64,000 nt of DNA from the NCBI GenBank assembly GCA_014925825.1, contig JACGCK010000174.1:30820-94819 (forward strand), given 5' to 3'. Position 1 is the stretch's first letter. The number at the start of each line of letters is the position of its first letter. The stretch is from Pholiota molesta. Taxonomy: Eukaryota; Basidiomycota; Agaricomycetes; Agaricales; Strophariaceae. Below the pieces are notes generated by a model. It did not search any database. It had not been told where the DNA came from and worked only from the letters and a program-made list of their open reading frames with translations. Shown piece after piece: positions 1-11,244 of this stretch. The position numbers and the translations under genes are program-made.

Positions 1-410
1 CAGCATTGACAAGTTCCCATCTGTTGGCATCCACGCACAATGGAACCGCTACTAGTTGCCCTCCTAATAGACCCGCTCTTCTCGGTTTCAATAAAGAAAC
101 AGTTACTTCATCGCCTTTTCTTCTCAGGTCCCGCTTCTGAACCTTGGCACAACAAGGCCTTTGGGTTGCGGATCAATATCGACTCATCGCAAGTCCTGCG
201 CATGATACCTGCGACGAAATCCACTTTAACGCCGATCTCTGGGCTTAGAAGCTGCTTCACTCGCATAACAGTTCTTCACGAAGCTCCAAACCGTGCGGCG
301 GATGCGTATACGATGTTTTCGCTTCAACAAAACGGCAGACTCTCGGGAATTTTTTTTTTCGCCGCTCAATCCCCTCGGTGCAGATAGTCTGACAGCGATG
401 TCAGGAATCT

Positions 411-417
411 TATAAAT
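411..417 (+). promoter_or_regulatory. TATA-box-like element of the PGM-like gene
   Basis: A TATAAAT heptamer lies about 75 bases before the ATG at 491, a normal spacing for a fungal TATA box plus short 5'UTR. The stretch 1-490 otherwise shows no coding signal that I trust. Confidence 0.45.
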
Positions 418-490
418 GTCAAAGTCCTGCTAACCAAAAACGCAAGATCCAGCCCCTCAGCTCATCTTACACTCTCTGCATTCCGCCAAC

Positions 491-1385
491 ATGATGGGTC
501 TTACCTACTTCCACTCTTTTCTTTTCCTCACTCTAGCCTTGGCCGTTCAGTCGTCCATCGCTGCAAAGCTCAATAACACGATCTACATCATATCGAACGC
601 TGAGACGCCGTCGCTGCAGCTGCCAGGACTGACCCCAGTTGGCGCCCAAAGAGCCCAAGTGTGCCTTCCTGCGGTGGGTGCTACAATGACGTAGGAGTAC
701 GGATATACCAAAGGAAACTGATAACATTTTTGCCTTCAGCTATTTGCGCCTCTTGACGTTGGCCTCGTCGTAACATGCCCATTCGACCCCGATTCGGGCA
801 AGTGTGCAGAGACTATCGCCACTGCGACTCCGATTGCGGACTCGCTCGGTCTGACCGTCGTCACTTCCTGGTTAGCTTCTTTATTCAGTCCTACATGGGA
901 AGAAAATTATATTTATTCATCTCACGTAGCGGTGCGGACGAAGAAACAGATGATGACTGCGTCCCGGATCTCTTGAAAAAGTTTGGGAAGAATAGTACTC
1001 AGGCTATCGTTGTTATTTGGGTACGTATTCATGTTGATATTGCCACTTTTTTTACACACCTTATATCTCATGCAGGACCTCGGCGACATGGACTCGCTTT
1101 TCGAGAATCTCGACATTGACGACGATGGCGACGACGATGATGACGATGACGACGATGATACCCCCAGTAAGGCGCTTCTCAAGTGGCATTGCATTCATAT
1201 TTAACTGATCATTTTTCAGCTACGATGTCCTCACAACTCTCGTCGGACACAAAATTACAAGCACGGTGTCTCAAGGGTGCGATGGAATTGACGGCCAAGC
1301 ACCTGGGACCTTCAGAAGGTCCCTTCGGAGGTCGTCCTATAAGAGGCGTAGCTTCTTTTCTAGGATTTTGGGGCGAGGAGCATAA
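491..1385 (+). CDS. Secreted phosphoglycerate-mutase-like protein
   Basis: The start is followed by a hydrophobic signal peptide (LFLTLALAVQSSIAA) and then a histidine-phosphatase-like N-terminal strand (IYIISNAETPSL) with LPGLTPVGAQRA, as in the small secreted PGM-like proteins of Agaricomycetes. The catalytic RHGE is not present (SNAE instead), so it is probably not an active mutase or phosphatase. Proposed exons are 491-663ish, 739-870ish, 930-1019, 1076-1166 and 1220-1385. Exon 4 carries a poly-Asp tract encoded by GAC/GAT repeats. The last exon makes best sense in the frame YDVLTTLVGHKITSTV...QGCDGIDGQAPGTF, but the intron donor at 1167 gives the wrong phase by one base. Either a C is missing from the run at 1161-1165 or the donor is GTGGCA at 1183. 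The alternative frame stops at 1404. Family assignment is from memory of similar proteins; no function is established. Confidence 0.72.
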
Positions 1386-1738
1386 TGGCACCTCTTCTCG
1401 TTGAAATTTCATCTGCTGACATTCTTTTGTCGTCCATTCTTTTCCTCTCCGAATGCTTGTCCACTTCTTGAAGTCAACTTTGTGCAGTTTAAGTACTGCG
1501 CGGTTCGTCATATTAAAATTGATTCATTTGTCCTCGAATCAGATCTCCCCTACTTAGTACTACAACATACCCTTTCAGGAGCACACTCTTTTTAAAGCTA
1601 TTTTTCCGTTCATGTAGTACATAAAAAAATAATATTTGGCCCTCTCGCCGAGCCTTTCGTCGTTCATGGGTCGACAGAGGCAGGTTCATGTCCCTCATTC
1701 ACAATAGTATTTCGCCATTCATGCACTCCCTCAGCACG

Positions 1739-1840
1739 ATGGCCATCGTAACTATCCACGGCGGTGCAGGATCCGGAACCGCGAAGAAGGCATATTTAAT
1801 ATTTATTGAACTCACCTTGTGTAAGAATCAGGATAAGTAA
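1739..1840 (+). other. Short ORF resembling an asparaginase N-terminus; otherwise non-coding gap
   Basis: The gap 1386-2126 has no convincing gene. It contains a 34-codon ATG ORF beginning MAIVTIHGGAGSG. IHGGAG is the hallmark start of isoaspartyl peptidase/L-asparaginase (Ntn hydrolases). Nothing downstream continues the family, so this is at best a gene scrap, or chance. The rest of the gap is AT-rich 3' flank of the previous gene and the promoter of the next one. Confidence 0.2.
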
Positions 1841-2126
1841 TCAATAGATCCATTGCATATGACGGGAAAGACAAATGGACTCACAATTTGTTGGATTACT
1901 TGGCCTCGGGTGCAATTTTTCTTATCATGAAATAATTGACCATGAATAAACCAGTAGCAGCGAGACGATGCATAAACGTTGTTCGTTGTTGGCCACTGCT
2001 CGCATCTTATCATGATCTTATCTTGTTTTGGTGTATTAGATTCACAGTTCGTCGTGTTTGGAACGTGGTCGGAGTGCAGTAGCCCGAAATAACGCCGGGC
2101 TCTCTTTCTCGTCGTCGTCGTACTCG

Positions 2127-3306
2127 ATGCCCCCGCGTTCAAATACACCATCCAAAGGCTCTTTCGGTCCCCCAAATGACAGCGCCACCTACAGAGACCT
2201 TCTTCTCTTCGAAGAACGGCTCAAGACAAATGCAGCGAACCTCCAGCGGCGTAAGGCCAGGTACCAACGTGTGTGCAAACCCACTACCAGCAGTCCTGTC
2301 ATCCCGATATCTGATACCTTCTGTAGTATTCCTCTTGCACCTCCTCATTGTCATAGCATTTCTGCTATGGGAGGTGATTCTGCCACCGGAGACATCAATT
2401 CTTTCGATACCCTACCGAATGCTCCTGCAACGACTCATACCCGATGCTAACCCCAACGCAACCCTCCACCCCTACATCGCAAGCGGCTTTCTTTTTGTGA
2501 GTGTCACTACACTTGCTCTTGTGTTCGCGAGCGGGATGTATGCCGAAAAGATCGCATACGCAAACAAGTATGTGCGTGCATTCTCCTCCAATTAACCATG
2601 CCGACATACCCATCGTAGATACGTACCGCACGCTAATCGCGCTCTCCGCTCGCTCAACATGTACCTGAACGTGCGCAAACCGCCACTCCGTTCCAAACTC
2701 TACTGGAACCCCATATCCTTCTTCTTTCCCCGGCCTGACGAGGTCTCCGCCAACGCCACATCGCGGACAGCATCTCGCTCCCCATCGCCCTCCCCACGCG
2801 CACGGCAAAGGTCCGCATCCACCACGCGGCCCATACACACCATCCCGCCAGCCACCAACCCGCGCGGCGAGCTGATCTTCTCCTCCCGCGTGGACAAGAA
2901 CTTCCGCGAGGCCTACGAGCGCTACCGGTCCGCATTCGAGCGGCGGCGGGAGGTGAAGGAATACGACGAGCTCCGGAAGACGTGGTACGGGAAGCTCATG
3001 TTCTGGAAGCGGCCGCCGGCCGCTATCGCCCTGACCGCGCCTCCGACCCCGCTGCGCACGGCGTCGTCGTCCGGTTCGTCGGTGAGGGGCCGCGGGTCGC
3101 GGAGCGGGACGCCGCCGATGGGAAACGCGGACGACGGCGGCATCGTGATGAGGCAGCGCGACCGCAGTGGTTCGCCTACGCCTACGCCTACTCCTCGCAG
3201 ACGTAAACCCGTTGGCGAACGAACACCGCGCCGCGATCGGGATTCTGGGAGTGAGACGGATATGAGGACGGCAGTACTGGAAAAGAGCATTGACTGGGAC
3301 CGGTGA
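2127..3306 (+). CDS. SPO7: Spo7-like regulatory subunit of the Nem1-Spo7 phosphatase
   Basis: Spo7 (CNEP1R1 in animals) holds the phosphatase Nem1 at the nuclear/ER membrane, where the pair dephosphorylates the lipin Pah1 and so favours diacylglycerol and triacylglycerol over membrane phospholipid. Exons are 2127-2268, 2327-2567 and 2619-3306, joined through good GT-AG introns. After an N-terminal conserved block (TYRDLLLFEERLKTNA) come two membrane segments, LFLLHLLIVIAFLLWEVIL and the stretch around FLFVSVTTLALVFASGMYA. The conserved YVPHANRALRSLNMYLN and FFPRP motifs follow. The C-terminal half is long, Ser/Arg-rich and probably disordered, ending in EKSIDWDR; it contains FREAYERYRSAFERRREVKE, a typical conserved helix of the fungal family. 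The start is the ATG nearest the conserved block; an in-frame upstream ATG at 2058 is possible but less likely. Confidence 0.85.
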
Positions 3307-3924
3307 CTGATCTTCGATATTTCTTTAAATACTGGGTTTGCTGAAATAAACAGCGATCCCTTTTTGTAATAGTATTGCAATTTTGCTATAGAACGGAACA
3401 TTTTATGTAATTGGTAAAGTGATGTTTAGATTCGTAAATTCGTAAAGTGATGCCTCCTAGTACATTTTCGAAGGCAACTACTGTGATCATGAGAGGGATA
3501 ATATAAAAGTAGGTAAACGTGTCGTGTCGTAGAATATTGGATAGATATGATAGAAATAACAAGAATATACGGCAGCCTGAGCTGCACTTGAATGTCAATT
3601 TGTTATGGGAAGAGGGTCAATAGAAAGTCACTAGCTCTTGGGCGCAAATCTCGCGCATGTTCTGAATCAGAGAGTGAGCTACTCTCTCCGGTTCCATATA
3701 CAACTCTGGGTCGTCTCCAGTGGCAGTCGGCTTCATCTCGAATCGGCTGGCCCTTATGGGATTTACTTGCGGCGTTAACAGCTGCAGCGCTGTAGTACCA
3801 AAAACAGGTTAGAACCTATGAGGACAGATGACCGCAATAAATCACTCACGAGATGGGTGATGGATCTTATAGCTATCATCATCGTCAGAATCAACGCACA
3901 AAAGAGTGTTGAAAAAACGACATA
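3307..3924. other. Intergenic gap between convergent genes
   Basis: AT-rich sequence between the SPO7 stop and the kinase stop. It holds both 3'UTRs; AATAAA-like signals occur near 3343. I see no coding exon or repeat here. Confidence 0.5.
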
Positions 3925-6083
3925 CTATCGGTTACGCTTCTTCAAATGCTGCTTGATGCCTATCTCGCCTATCCTCCACATCGGATCGAGCTGTGTCATC
4001 TGACGCAAAAATCGTCAATCAAAAAAAGCACACAGAAAGCGAACAGCACTCACATTCAAAACCAGCTCGACAATCTCCTCCGGACACCCAGCCCCCGCCA
4101 GCTTCGCCCGCATCACCCACGGCACAAGCCCCATCCGCATATAATCGTTCCCCACATCCCGCATCGTCACCCCCTCAACCGCCTCGACCTTTACCCCATC
4201 CGGGACCATCAATTTATACACACACACGCCGAGACTCCAAAAATCCGCCTTGCAATTAAACCTGACATTCGGATCGAACGACGCGGCGGTGACCTCCGGC
4301 GCGCGGAACCCGTGCGTGGTGTACGTCTGGAAGCGCGACGGCACGCCGGGCTGCGCCGCGCGCACCCGGCCCACGGCGTGCACCGCGCCGCCGAAGTCGC
4401 CGATGGCGCAGTGCCGCGCCGCGGTGAGGAACACGTTCTCGAGTTTCAAGTCCATGTGCACGACGTGCTGCCGGTGCAGGTAGGCGAGGCCCTGCGTCTG
4501 GAGTGGGGGTTCAAAGGGTGAGCGGGAGTAGGGCAGGGTCAGGATGGGGGGGGCCTCACGATCTCGGAGATGATGAAGTACAAGACGTTCTTCATCAGCG
4601 CGGCGGGTGTGCCCTTCTCGATTACGCCGGCGAACATGTCCAGATTTTCGGGGTAGTACTCCTACGATGGCCGTTGTCAGTATTCTGCGACAACATTGTA
4701 AAGATTCGCGAAACTCACAGAAAACATCAACAACTGCCGCGCTCTACCCTTGATCGCAATATAGTGCGAAACATCCAGCGGAATCTGCATCACGAACTCA
4801 AGCCCCGGGATCGCCTTCTCTACGCAATGCATAACGTCCATCTGATCGCGCTTTATAATCGTCAGCACCGTGAGCTCCGTCTTCAGCGCCTCCAGCGACA
4901 CCGCGTCGACCTTCTTCAGGTCGACCACCTTGATCACGCGGTACATCCCGTTGGACGAGGCCACGCGGAAGACCTCCGCGGACGCGCCTTTGCCGATGAG
5001 GATGTCGCGGCGGCGCGCGGCGGCCGAGTCGCGTTCCAGGAAGACAACTCTGCGGGGCGGCGACGGTGTGCTCACTGGACTGGGCACGTCAGCGGGCGGA
5101 AACGACGCTTCTCGAAACAGGAGTCCCGGTGCTGGAGGAGGGAGGCCCGGCGGTGGATGGATATTCAGACCAGGCGGAGCAGGAATCGCAATCGGGGCAG
5201 TGGGTGGGGCGTGTACATACGGTCCCGTGTATTTGAACCGCGGAACAGCAGCTTTCAGCTCAGCAGATTCCGCAGAATCGCTGGTGTCCGTGGATGTCGA
5301 GTTCCTGGACAGCGCGCCTACAACGCAAGCGCCCGCAGCAAGGTGCGGTTGGTAAGCCAAAGAGGCATCAGATTCAGAAACGTCCTCAGACCCAGGATGG
5401 ACGGCAGTATCATCGAGGGTTGATTCTCTGTCCACCAAACGAGAACGTCCAAAATGGAAGCGAAGCGCGTTACGCAGCATCTCCTGGTTAGTTTCAGTGG
5501 GAGAAGGAATAATAGCGTCCGTGGTGAATGACCCATATCTATTATCAACCGCCCTTGGGCCTTTGAGATGATTGGATAAGGCTTCGACCGACGTTTCCTC
5601 GGGATCGTCCACAGTAATCTCTGGCAGGGTAGCCATATCAATAGATCTAGTCTGGGTCTGGGAAGAAGGACCTGTTACTGCGTTGGGCTGAAGCCATTCA
5701 GCTCCAGAAAGCGGACTAAGAAGCTGGTGATGTACGAGCGGCGAACCCCAGCGACGGCCTTGTCTGCGGTTCCCTATTTCTTGAGGAAGAGATGGTAGGA
5801 CCTTCGACTCCGAGGTATCTGCCACGAAGCGTGATCTCGGAGGCCTGATGATCCGCGCTTCCAGAGGTAAGTTGGACCTTTCTTCTTTGTGGGGGCTCGT
5901 GTGGATGGCTGGATGAGATTCTGGGAGCATGGTGCAGACGTCGGTGATGGGAATTCCAGTAGAGCGCGGTTCGACGGGTGGGGCTGAATGGTCGTTTTCA
6001 TTGCTCTTCTTCGACTTCCGAAAGCTGAAGATCCTCCGTAAAGGAGCAAAGCTGAGGGCCAAGATCATGATAGCGAGAATCAA
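3925..6083 (-). CDS. Protein kinase with an N-terminal hydrophobic segment
   Basis: Exons, read downwards, are 6083-4719, 4661-4560, 4497-4054 and 3999-3925, about 660 residues. Residues 1-20 (MILAIMILALSFAPL) look like a short membrane anchor, followed by a ~320-residue Ser/Pro-rich linker. The kinase domain then starts with the glycine loop IGKGASAEVF and the ATP-binding Lys in YRVIKVV. Exon 2 supplies FIISEI. Exon 3 supplies the catalytic loop HMDLKLENVF, in which Met replaces the usual Arg of HRD, then DFGGA and the GFRAPEV activation-segment end. A C-terminal stub ends KKRNR. Catalytic Lys, Asp and Asn are all present, so it is probably active; the missing HRD arginine suggests it does not need activation-loop phosphorylation. 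The loop from YRVIKVVDL onwards is faintly Mps1/TTK-like, but I do not assign a subfamily. A start further upstream cannot be excluded. Confidence 0.8.
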
Positions 6084-7473
6084 GGAGGCGGGGTAGGCAG
6101 TGGCTTAGGGCAGTCAGTGAAGATGGGAGCAGTGACTCTCGAGGCGTTGGGTGTCGCACGAGTGAAAAGCGCTGGAGGATAATCTGACCAGTTTTAACTC
6201 TACGCTCGAGTGGCGTGTGGCACAACAAGGAAAGATAAGTGATATGCGGGATCAGTGAGTTGAGCGACGACGATGCGACCGTCGAGGCAGGACAACAAAT
6301 GGTAACACACCCAACCGCGGTAGCATCGTCGCTTATGAGGGGAAGGCGATTCGTTTTGTTTGTGTTTTGCACCCAAGTACCACTGCTAATTGTTGTCTAT
6401 TGTGGTTGAGCAGTGTGAGCATCACAAAGAAAGGCGCGACCGGAAGCAAAATATTCCATCGCGACTTCGTGAGTGGCGTGATGCGCTTTGATGCGGTGAT
6501 GCGGCGGTGAAGGACAAAGCGCAGAGCGCCGAGACGGGCAATAGTGCTTGACGCCATTGCAACCGTATTGTGAAGCATTGGAAATTCGGCTGCACATGCC
6601 ATTGGTGCTGGGGAGTCGGGACTCAAAGTGGTGCGCATGTAGTACGAGGACCAGAGTGAGTGGTAGTTGTTATTGTTGTTTTAGGTTTGGACGAATTTGC
6701 AAAACATGCGTACGCGTTTTGTCCGGCATTCTCCTTGAGCTATAAGAAAACAAAAATCGCTGTGAACCCTCCATGAGGGGTACAAAAACCCTCGGTTCTG
6801 GCTTTGTCTGACTATTCAACAATGTAAGTTGGTATGCTAAAAATCGCAAGTAGTTCGCATTGCATTTGGCGGCAGTTGACTTGTACGACGTGACCGATCG
6901 ACGTCGACGTCATGACAGGCGGCAGCACTACCAACGCAATATAGGTCCATCTCACAGCCGTCACACCAGAACTTGACGGATAATACAACATACGCATGTT
7001 GCCAACATGGAATTCGAAAAAAGGGGTGTCGCGATTAAACAAGCAACTCAACGATGGAAAAAAGTCCAAAATAATAAAAATATATGTAAGTAAGAAATGT
7101 GAAAACGCGGTATCGCGGTAGAAACTTGAAACGCAAAAAGAAAGATACAATCCGGAGGCAAGGAAGGAGGGGCGCGGGATGTCAATCCCACTTATAACGC
7201 AGGCTACATACATAGCGCTACGCGAAAGATAGGCTACGGCGGCTACGTCACGACGGATGGAAAGGAACGGCATGCATCACCAGATACATCACAGATAGGA
7301 ATCAGGATAGGTGTCGCGATAGGGAGGGAGGGAGATGGGATATCCAGGCTACCGCCGACATCATCACGCTCTCGCAGACTTTATTTCTGCCCGGGCCCAC
7401 CAACGAAAAAAAAAAGAGTGAAAGAGGTATACACGGAGAATCATAAATAAGGTCTATGAGAGCGCGGCGGGGT
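6084..7473. other. Intergenic region, no gene recognised
   Basis: About 1.4 kb between the kinase start and the end of the first Kre9/KNH gene. ORFs of up to 153 codons occur (minus strand near 6812-7273) but show no signal peptide, domain or splice logic. I regard this as kinase promoter plus the 3' flank of the wall-protein gene. Confidence 0.45.
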
Positions 7474-8585
7474 CTATAACAAGGCCGAACAGAGAAGGGA
7501 CGCTGCGACCGTCAGCGCCAGAACGGAGAGCGGGAGGCGGGTGGCACCCCGGGCAGCGCTGGTTGCGACAGCATTGGCGGCAGTTGCCGCCGACGTCGAC
7601 GCGAGCGCTGTGGGTGCCGTGGGGGTGGTCGTAGGTGCAGACGCCGCCCCGCTGGGCGTTGTCGACGCGGACGCGACGGCTGGCGTTGATGATGATGATG
7701 AGGATGAGGCTGAAGCGGGTGTCGGGGATGTGAAGACGGTGGCCAATCGAGATGATGATGAAGTGCCCCGGGATGATGACGTGCTGGAACGGGCAGTGGA
7801 CGCCGACGAGTCCGCGGTTGAGAGGGCGCCGATGGTCCTCGTCGAAGTCGCGATAGAACCAGAGGTGGACACGGTCAAGGACGATGGAATCGGGATAGGT
7901 GCTGTTGCCGATGCCAGGGGCGCCTGGAAGGACCCACCCATTCCTTTGAGACTAGATGGATGTCAGTCGAGGTCTGATGTTGTTCCGGGACGGGACTGGA
8001 AACGTACGTGAAGAAAGAAGACCATCCAGAATACGGCAAGCTGTCGTTCCCTTTCAACGTTGTTGAGGTGATGGCGATGTAGCTGCGCAGTGATAAATTA
8101 AAATACAAGGGCGTGAATGCGGTCAACTCACTAGGTATCAGAGTTGGGTCCAGCAGCTGGATTGGGCTAGAGGATCGAAATTAGAGTGGCAATTTTGTAA
8201 GGAAGATGCCACGCACTGTAAAGGTGACGGACTGGGTCTTCGAGACATCTACCGGGGGCAAGGTTTGCACGAGTTGCTAGATGAAGAAGAGTTATAGCAT
8301 GTATGAGGTCGCCCAATATGACAGCGAACGCACCTGACGCCCTGTGTACAACCCAATGGTAGACATTCCAACTGCTGTGAGTAGCGGCCGTTCGCCATTA
8401 TCGACCCAGGTAATCGTGCAAGGTTTGTTCGCATTGCACGTCGAGCCTTTAAGAGGCTCAACAACCTGTGATTCGATAAGCTTCAAACCTCGTCAAAGAA
8501 TTAGGTAAAGACGCACGAATAATCCAGCGCGGACGGTATCCAGAAAGAGAATTGCCAAAGCCAGGGCCAAAAATGTAGGGTACAT
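7474..8585 (-). CDS. Kre9/KNH-type GPI-anchored cell-wall protein
   Basis: Six exons read without a break: 8585-8517, 8465-8334, 8276-8217, 8166-8132, 8082-8008 and 7951-7474 (about 284 residues). The start gives a clear signal peptide (MYPTFLALALAILFLDTVRA). It is followed by a Kre9/KNH N-terminal domain: PLKGSTCNANKPCTITWVD, GMSTIGLYTG, LPPVDVSKT, FTPNPAAGPNSDTYYIAI and SSFFTLKGM. The C-terminal ~150 residues are Ser/Thr/Ala-rich, expected to be heavily O-mannosylated, and finish with a hydrophobic tail (LSVLALTVAASLLCSALL) preceded by small residues, a typical GPI signal. In yeast, Kre9 relatives act in beta-1,6-glucan assembly; basidiomycete members have no proven function. Phases agree at every junction. 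A paralogue of the same architecture lies at 11245-12124, with the cupin gene between. Confidence 0.86.
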
Positions 8586-9424
8586 TTCAGATATTTAATG
8601 AGTGTGGTTGTTCGCGTGAAAGAACGTGGTATGCAAGTCGAGTTGCTTGCAAGTGTAAAGTTTGACGAAGATTTTGCTGAGAGTTATCACCGATTGCGAG
8701 TCCTGCAAGGCATAGGGTAAGAAGATGATGAGAGTATAACAATAACCGGCTTATCACTTACTTGGGCGTGAAATTCGTTATGATCGTGTGGTCGTCGCGG
8801 TCGTCGTCAAGCTTGGTGTTCAACACCCAAAAATTACTCCGCAAGGCAACGCCGGCATTTCCCGGCCTGCCGCTTCCGGCAGCTATGAATTGATTGAACT
8901 GGTGACCTTAAACGTCACTCCTTCTGGCGATTCCTCCACTTCGAAGTTCGCAAAGCCTATCAAGTCCCTTTTCATATCTCTGTTCTGGCATGTTGCAATC
9001 CTACTTATAGAATGACAGATTCATACCAAGGTCAACGGTCGGAATATTCTCGTTATCCCGCCGACTCATTACTAGGCCAAGTCAAAGCCTGAAGGTGCTT
9101 TCGAGATAGCAGTGGACGTATGATCAAATGGCAAGCAGAACTTGACAATCCTTATGATCCGTTGAATGTTCGACAGAGGACACGCAGTGTTCTCGTGCCA
9201 CTGGATGTACGTTTCCCGTGCCACTGGATGGAACTAAATTCTAATACATTGCACCTACCTCTCCCACGACATGACATACTGAAATCCCAGCATCGTCAAC
9301 GGCTGCGCAGTAGCCGATGGCACATTCAGCGCTCATTCAGCGCTGAGCATTCACATAATACTTGCCAGCCAATTCATTCTATCATTCCTTTCTTCCACAT
9401 TGTCGTGTCTATCCAAGGATTATC
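8586..9424. other. Divergent promoter region with short direct repeats
   Basis: Shared upstream region of the Kre9/KNH gene (-) and the cupin gene (+). A 14-base sequence, CGTGCCACTGGATG, occurs twice between 9195 and 9228, and CATTCAGCGCT is repeated near 9330-9350. No coding exon recognised. Confidence 0.4.
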
Positions 9425-10221
9425 ATGTCCAGCTACGACGACACCCTCCCACCTACCATCCAAGTAAGCGAGAACGCGGACATGGTACATATTCACCATC
9501 TTTTTTCATGTAGCCCAGGCAACTAATCCTGTCGCCCTCCCAGACATTCCTCCGCGAAAACACCTACCTCGCACGCGCGCACATCCGCCCCGGCGCGCAG
9601 GAGTTCCACGTGCCCCCGCACTGGCACGCGACGCACGACGAGCTGTTCCACGTCGTGCACGGACGGCTGGAGGTGCGTATCGGGGCGGAGACGAGGTTCT
9701 ATGGGCCGGCGGACGGCGAGATCTGCATCCCGAGGGGTGTGGTGCACAGTCTGCGGGTGGAGAAGGGGGAGGAGTGTGTGTTTGAGGAGAGGACGGAGCC
9801 GATGGTACGTGCGCCGTGGTTATTTCCTATCTTATAATTACTTCCTTCGAGTGGGCTTAGCAAACACCCTGCATTTGATCTCCACATCTGAACTTAGGAC
9901 GACGAGAAAGAGCTATTCTTCCGCAACTTCCTCCACGGCGGAATGGCATCCGAAGGCTTCCTGGAAGCAATGCAAATCATGTACCACGGGGACATGCGTC
10001 CCGTTCTCCCGTTACACGTCAAATGGGTTGAAGCGGCGGTGCGTTAGCATTCTCCTTACCTTATCCGGCCTCGGTGTCGATCTATCTCGAGCGCTTATTG
10101 ACGTTATTACGCACTCCGGATTTTGATTTTTGAAATGCAGCTTGTGAATGTAGTAGGCGGCTATCTCGCTGCGTGGCTGGGCTACAAGCTCAGGTTTCAG
10201 AGCTTGAAGAAAATGTCATAA
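9425..10221 (+). CDS. Cupin-domain protein
   Basis: Four exons with matching phases: 9425-9484, 9544-9804, 9898-10038 and 10141-10221 (about 180 residues). Residues ~35-100 form a single cupin (RmlC-like) beta-barrel. The first metal-binding motif is PPHWHATHDELFHVVHG, with His-X-His and a following Glu/His as ligands, and then GRLEVRIG. The second motif, ICIPRGVVHSLRV, brings the last His. The exon-3 part (FFRNFLHGG, EGFLEAMQIMY) and the C-terminal hydrophobic helix VVGGYLAAWLGYKL follow, as in fungal cupin-2 proteins of unknown substrate; the tail could touch a membrane. No signal peptide, so probably intracellular. The first intron could alternatively start at the GTAAGC inside the IQVSENADM codons, but the downstream donor at 9485 keeps the frame. 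Confidence 0.82.
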
Positions 10222-11244
10222 GCATGTTCTCCCACCGCGTCTTGTACTTCTCGTATGCGTATGAATTATATGATTTATATGATTTTTGACTGGAGCTCGA
10301 GTACTTGAATTCATCCCTTGACACATCGTTATTCAGGCGCAGGGCTCAGGAAAGAAAGCAGACTTGAGCAGGTCGAGCTAAGCCAACTTCAGCAATATAA
10401 CGCTGTAAAAGCAGAGCGACTGGCAAACCTGCCACTCCTCAATTAAATAAGCGCTCATGCGCATGTGATAATTTTCAATCCGAGTCACTTTGATCAACGA
10501 CAATAAGGACCATTATCATTTTGGTACAACACCAAACCGTTTGTCGTTTTCAACTTTTGCCCTTCAGACCGAGCAGAACGGCGTCGCGGTCAGCGTGTGT
10601 CAGTGGTGAGAGAGATCGATTGCCAACATGTCACAAGAGAACGTCTAAGTACTTATATAAAGTATGTTTGGTCTCTAAACTTTATTTTTGACATCTTGTG
10701 TGTTTTTTCAGCCCACGCGCAGCCATGCGCTGAGCGTTTGGCAATTTACGTCGAATGTGTGTACATATCATTGGGTTATCATTGGGACCGTGTGGTATCT
10801 ACTATCTACCGCGCAGCGGGCGTTAATCGAAATCTTTGACGGAAGAGCGTCAATCCTGATGTCGCCGAAAGTCGTGGATAACGCGGACAGTACTTATACT
10901 TGTTAAATAAGTAGCACTGAGGTGAATCGGAAGGAGACGAGTAAATCTCCCGCAGGCTTCCTGATCTGATGCACACCAATCCTGTGAAAACATATTCCTT
11001 CTATTCAATCACCCGGTAGGAAACAGAACAGCAAACAACGAAAAAAGAGAACCAGAGAAAAAACCGCATGAATATTTAGGACGAAATGGGGTATGGGATT
11101 AGGGCACAGCCAGAGGCAGCAAAGCCGGCGCAATGCTGTAGTATATTGTAGGCATCAAGCATCCAGGCAGGAAACATCATCTACAGCATGTGCGATCAAA
11201 GCGTGAACGTAGTCAACTGGAAGATGTTAACATCGACGTCGGCT
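10222..11244. other. Intergenic region, no gene recognised
   Basis: About 1 kb between the cupin stop and the end of the second Kre9/KNH gene. Short ORFs near 10597-10906 have no recognisable features. Convergent 3' flanks are the likely content. Confidence 0.4.

Noticed and set aside
2922..3401. 159-codon minus-strand ORF
   Set aside because: Antisense to the Arg/Ser-rich tail of SPO7; no start context or family.
6812..7273. 153-codon minus-strand ORF with hydrophobic stretches
   Set aside because: No signal peptide, domain or splice continuation; lies in the 3' flank of a gene.
7541..8011. 156-codon plus-strand ORF of Ala/Asp/Val repeats
   Set aside because: Antisense shadow of the Ser/Thr/Ala-rich stalk of the Kre9/KNH gene.
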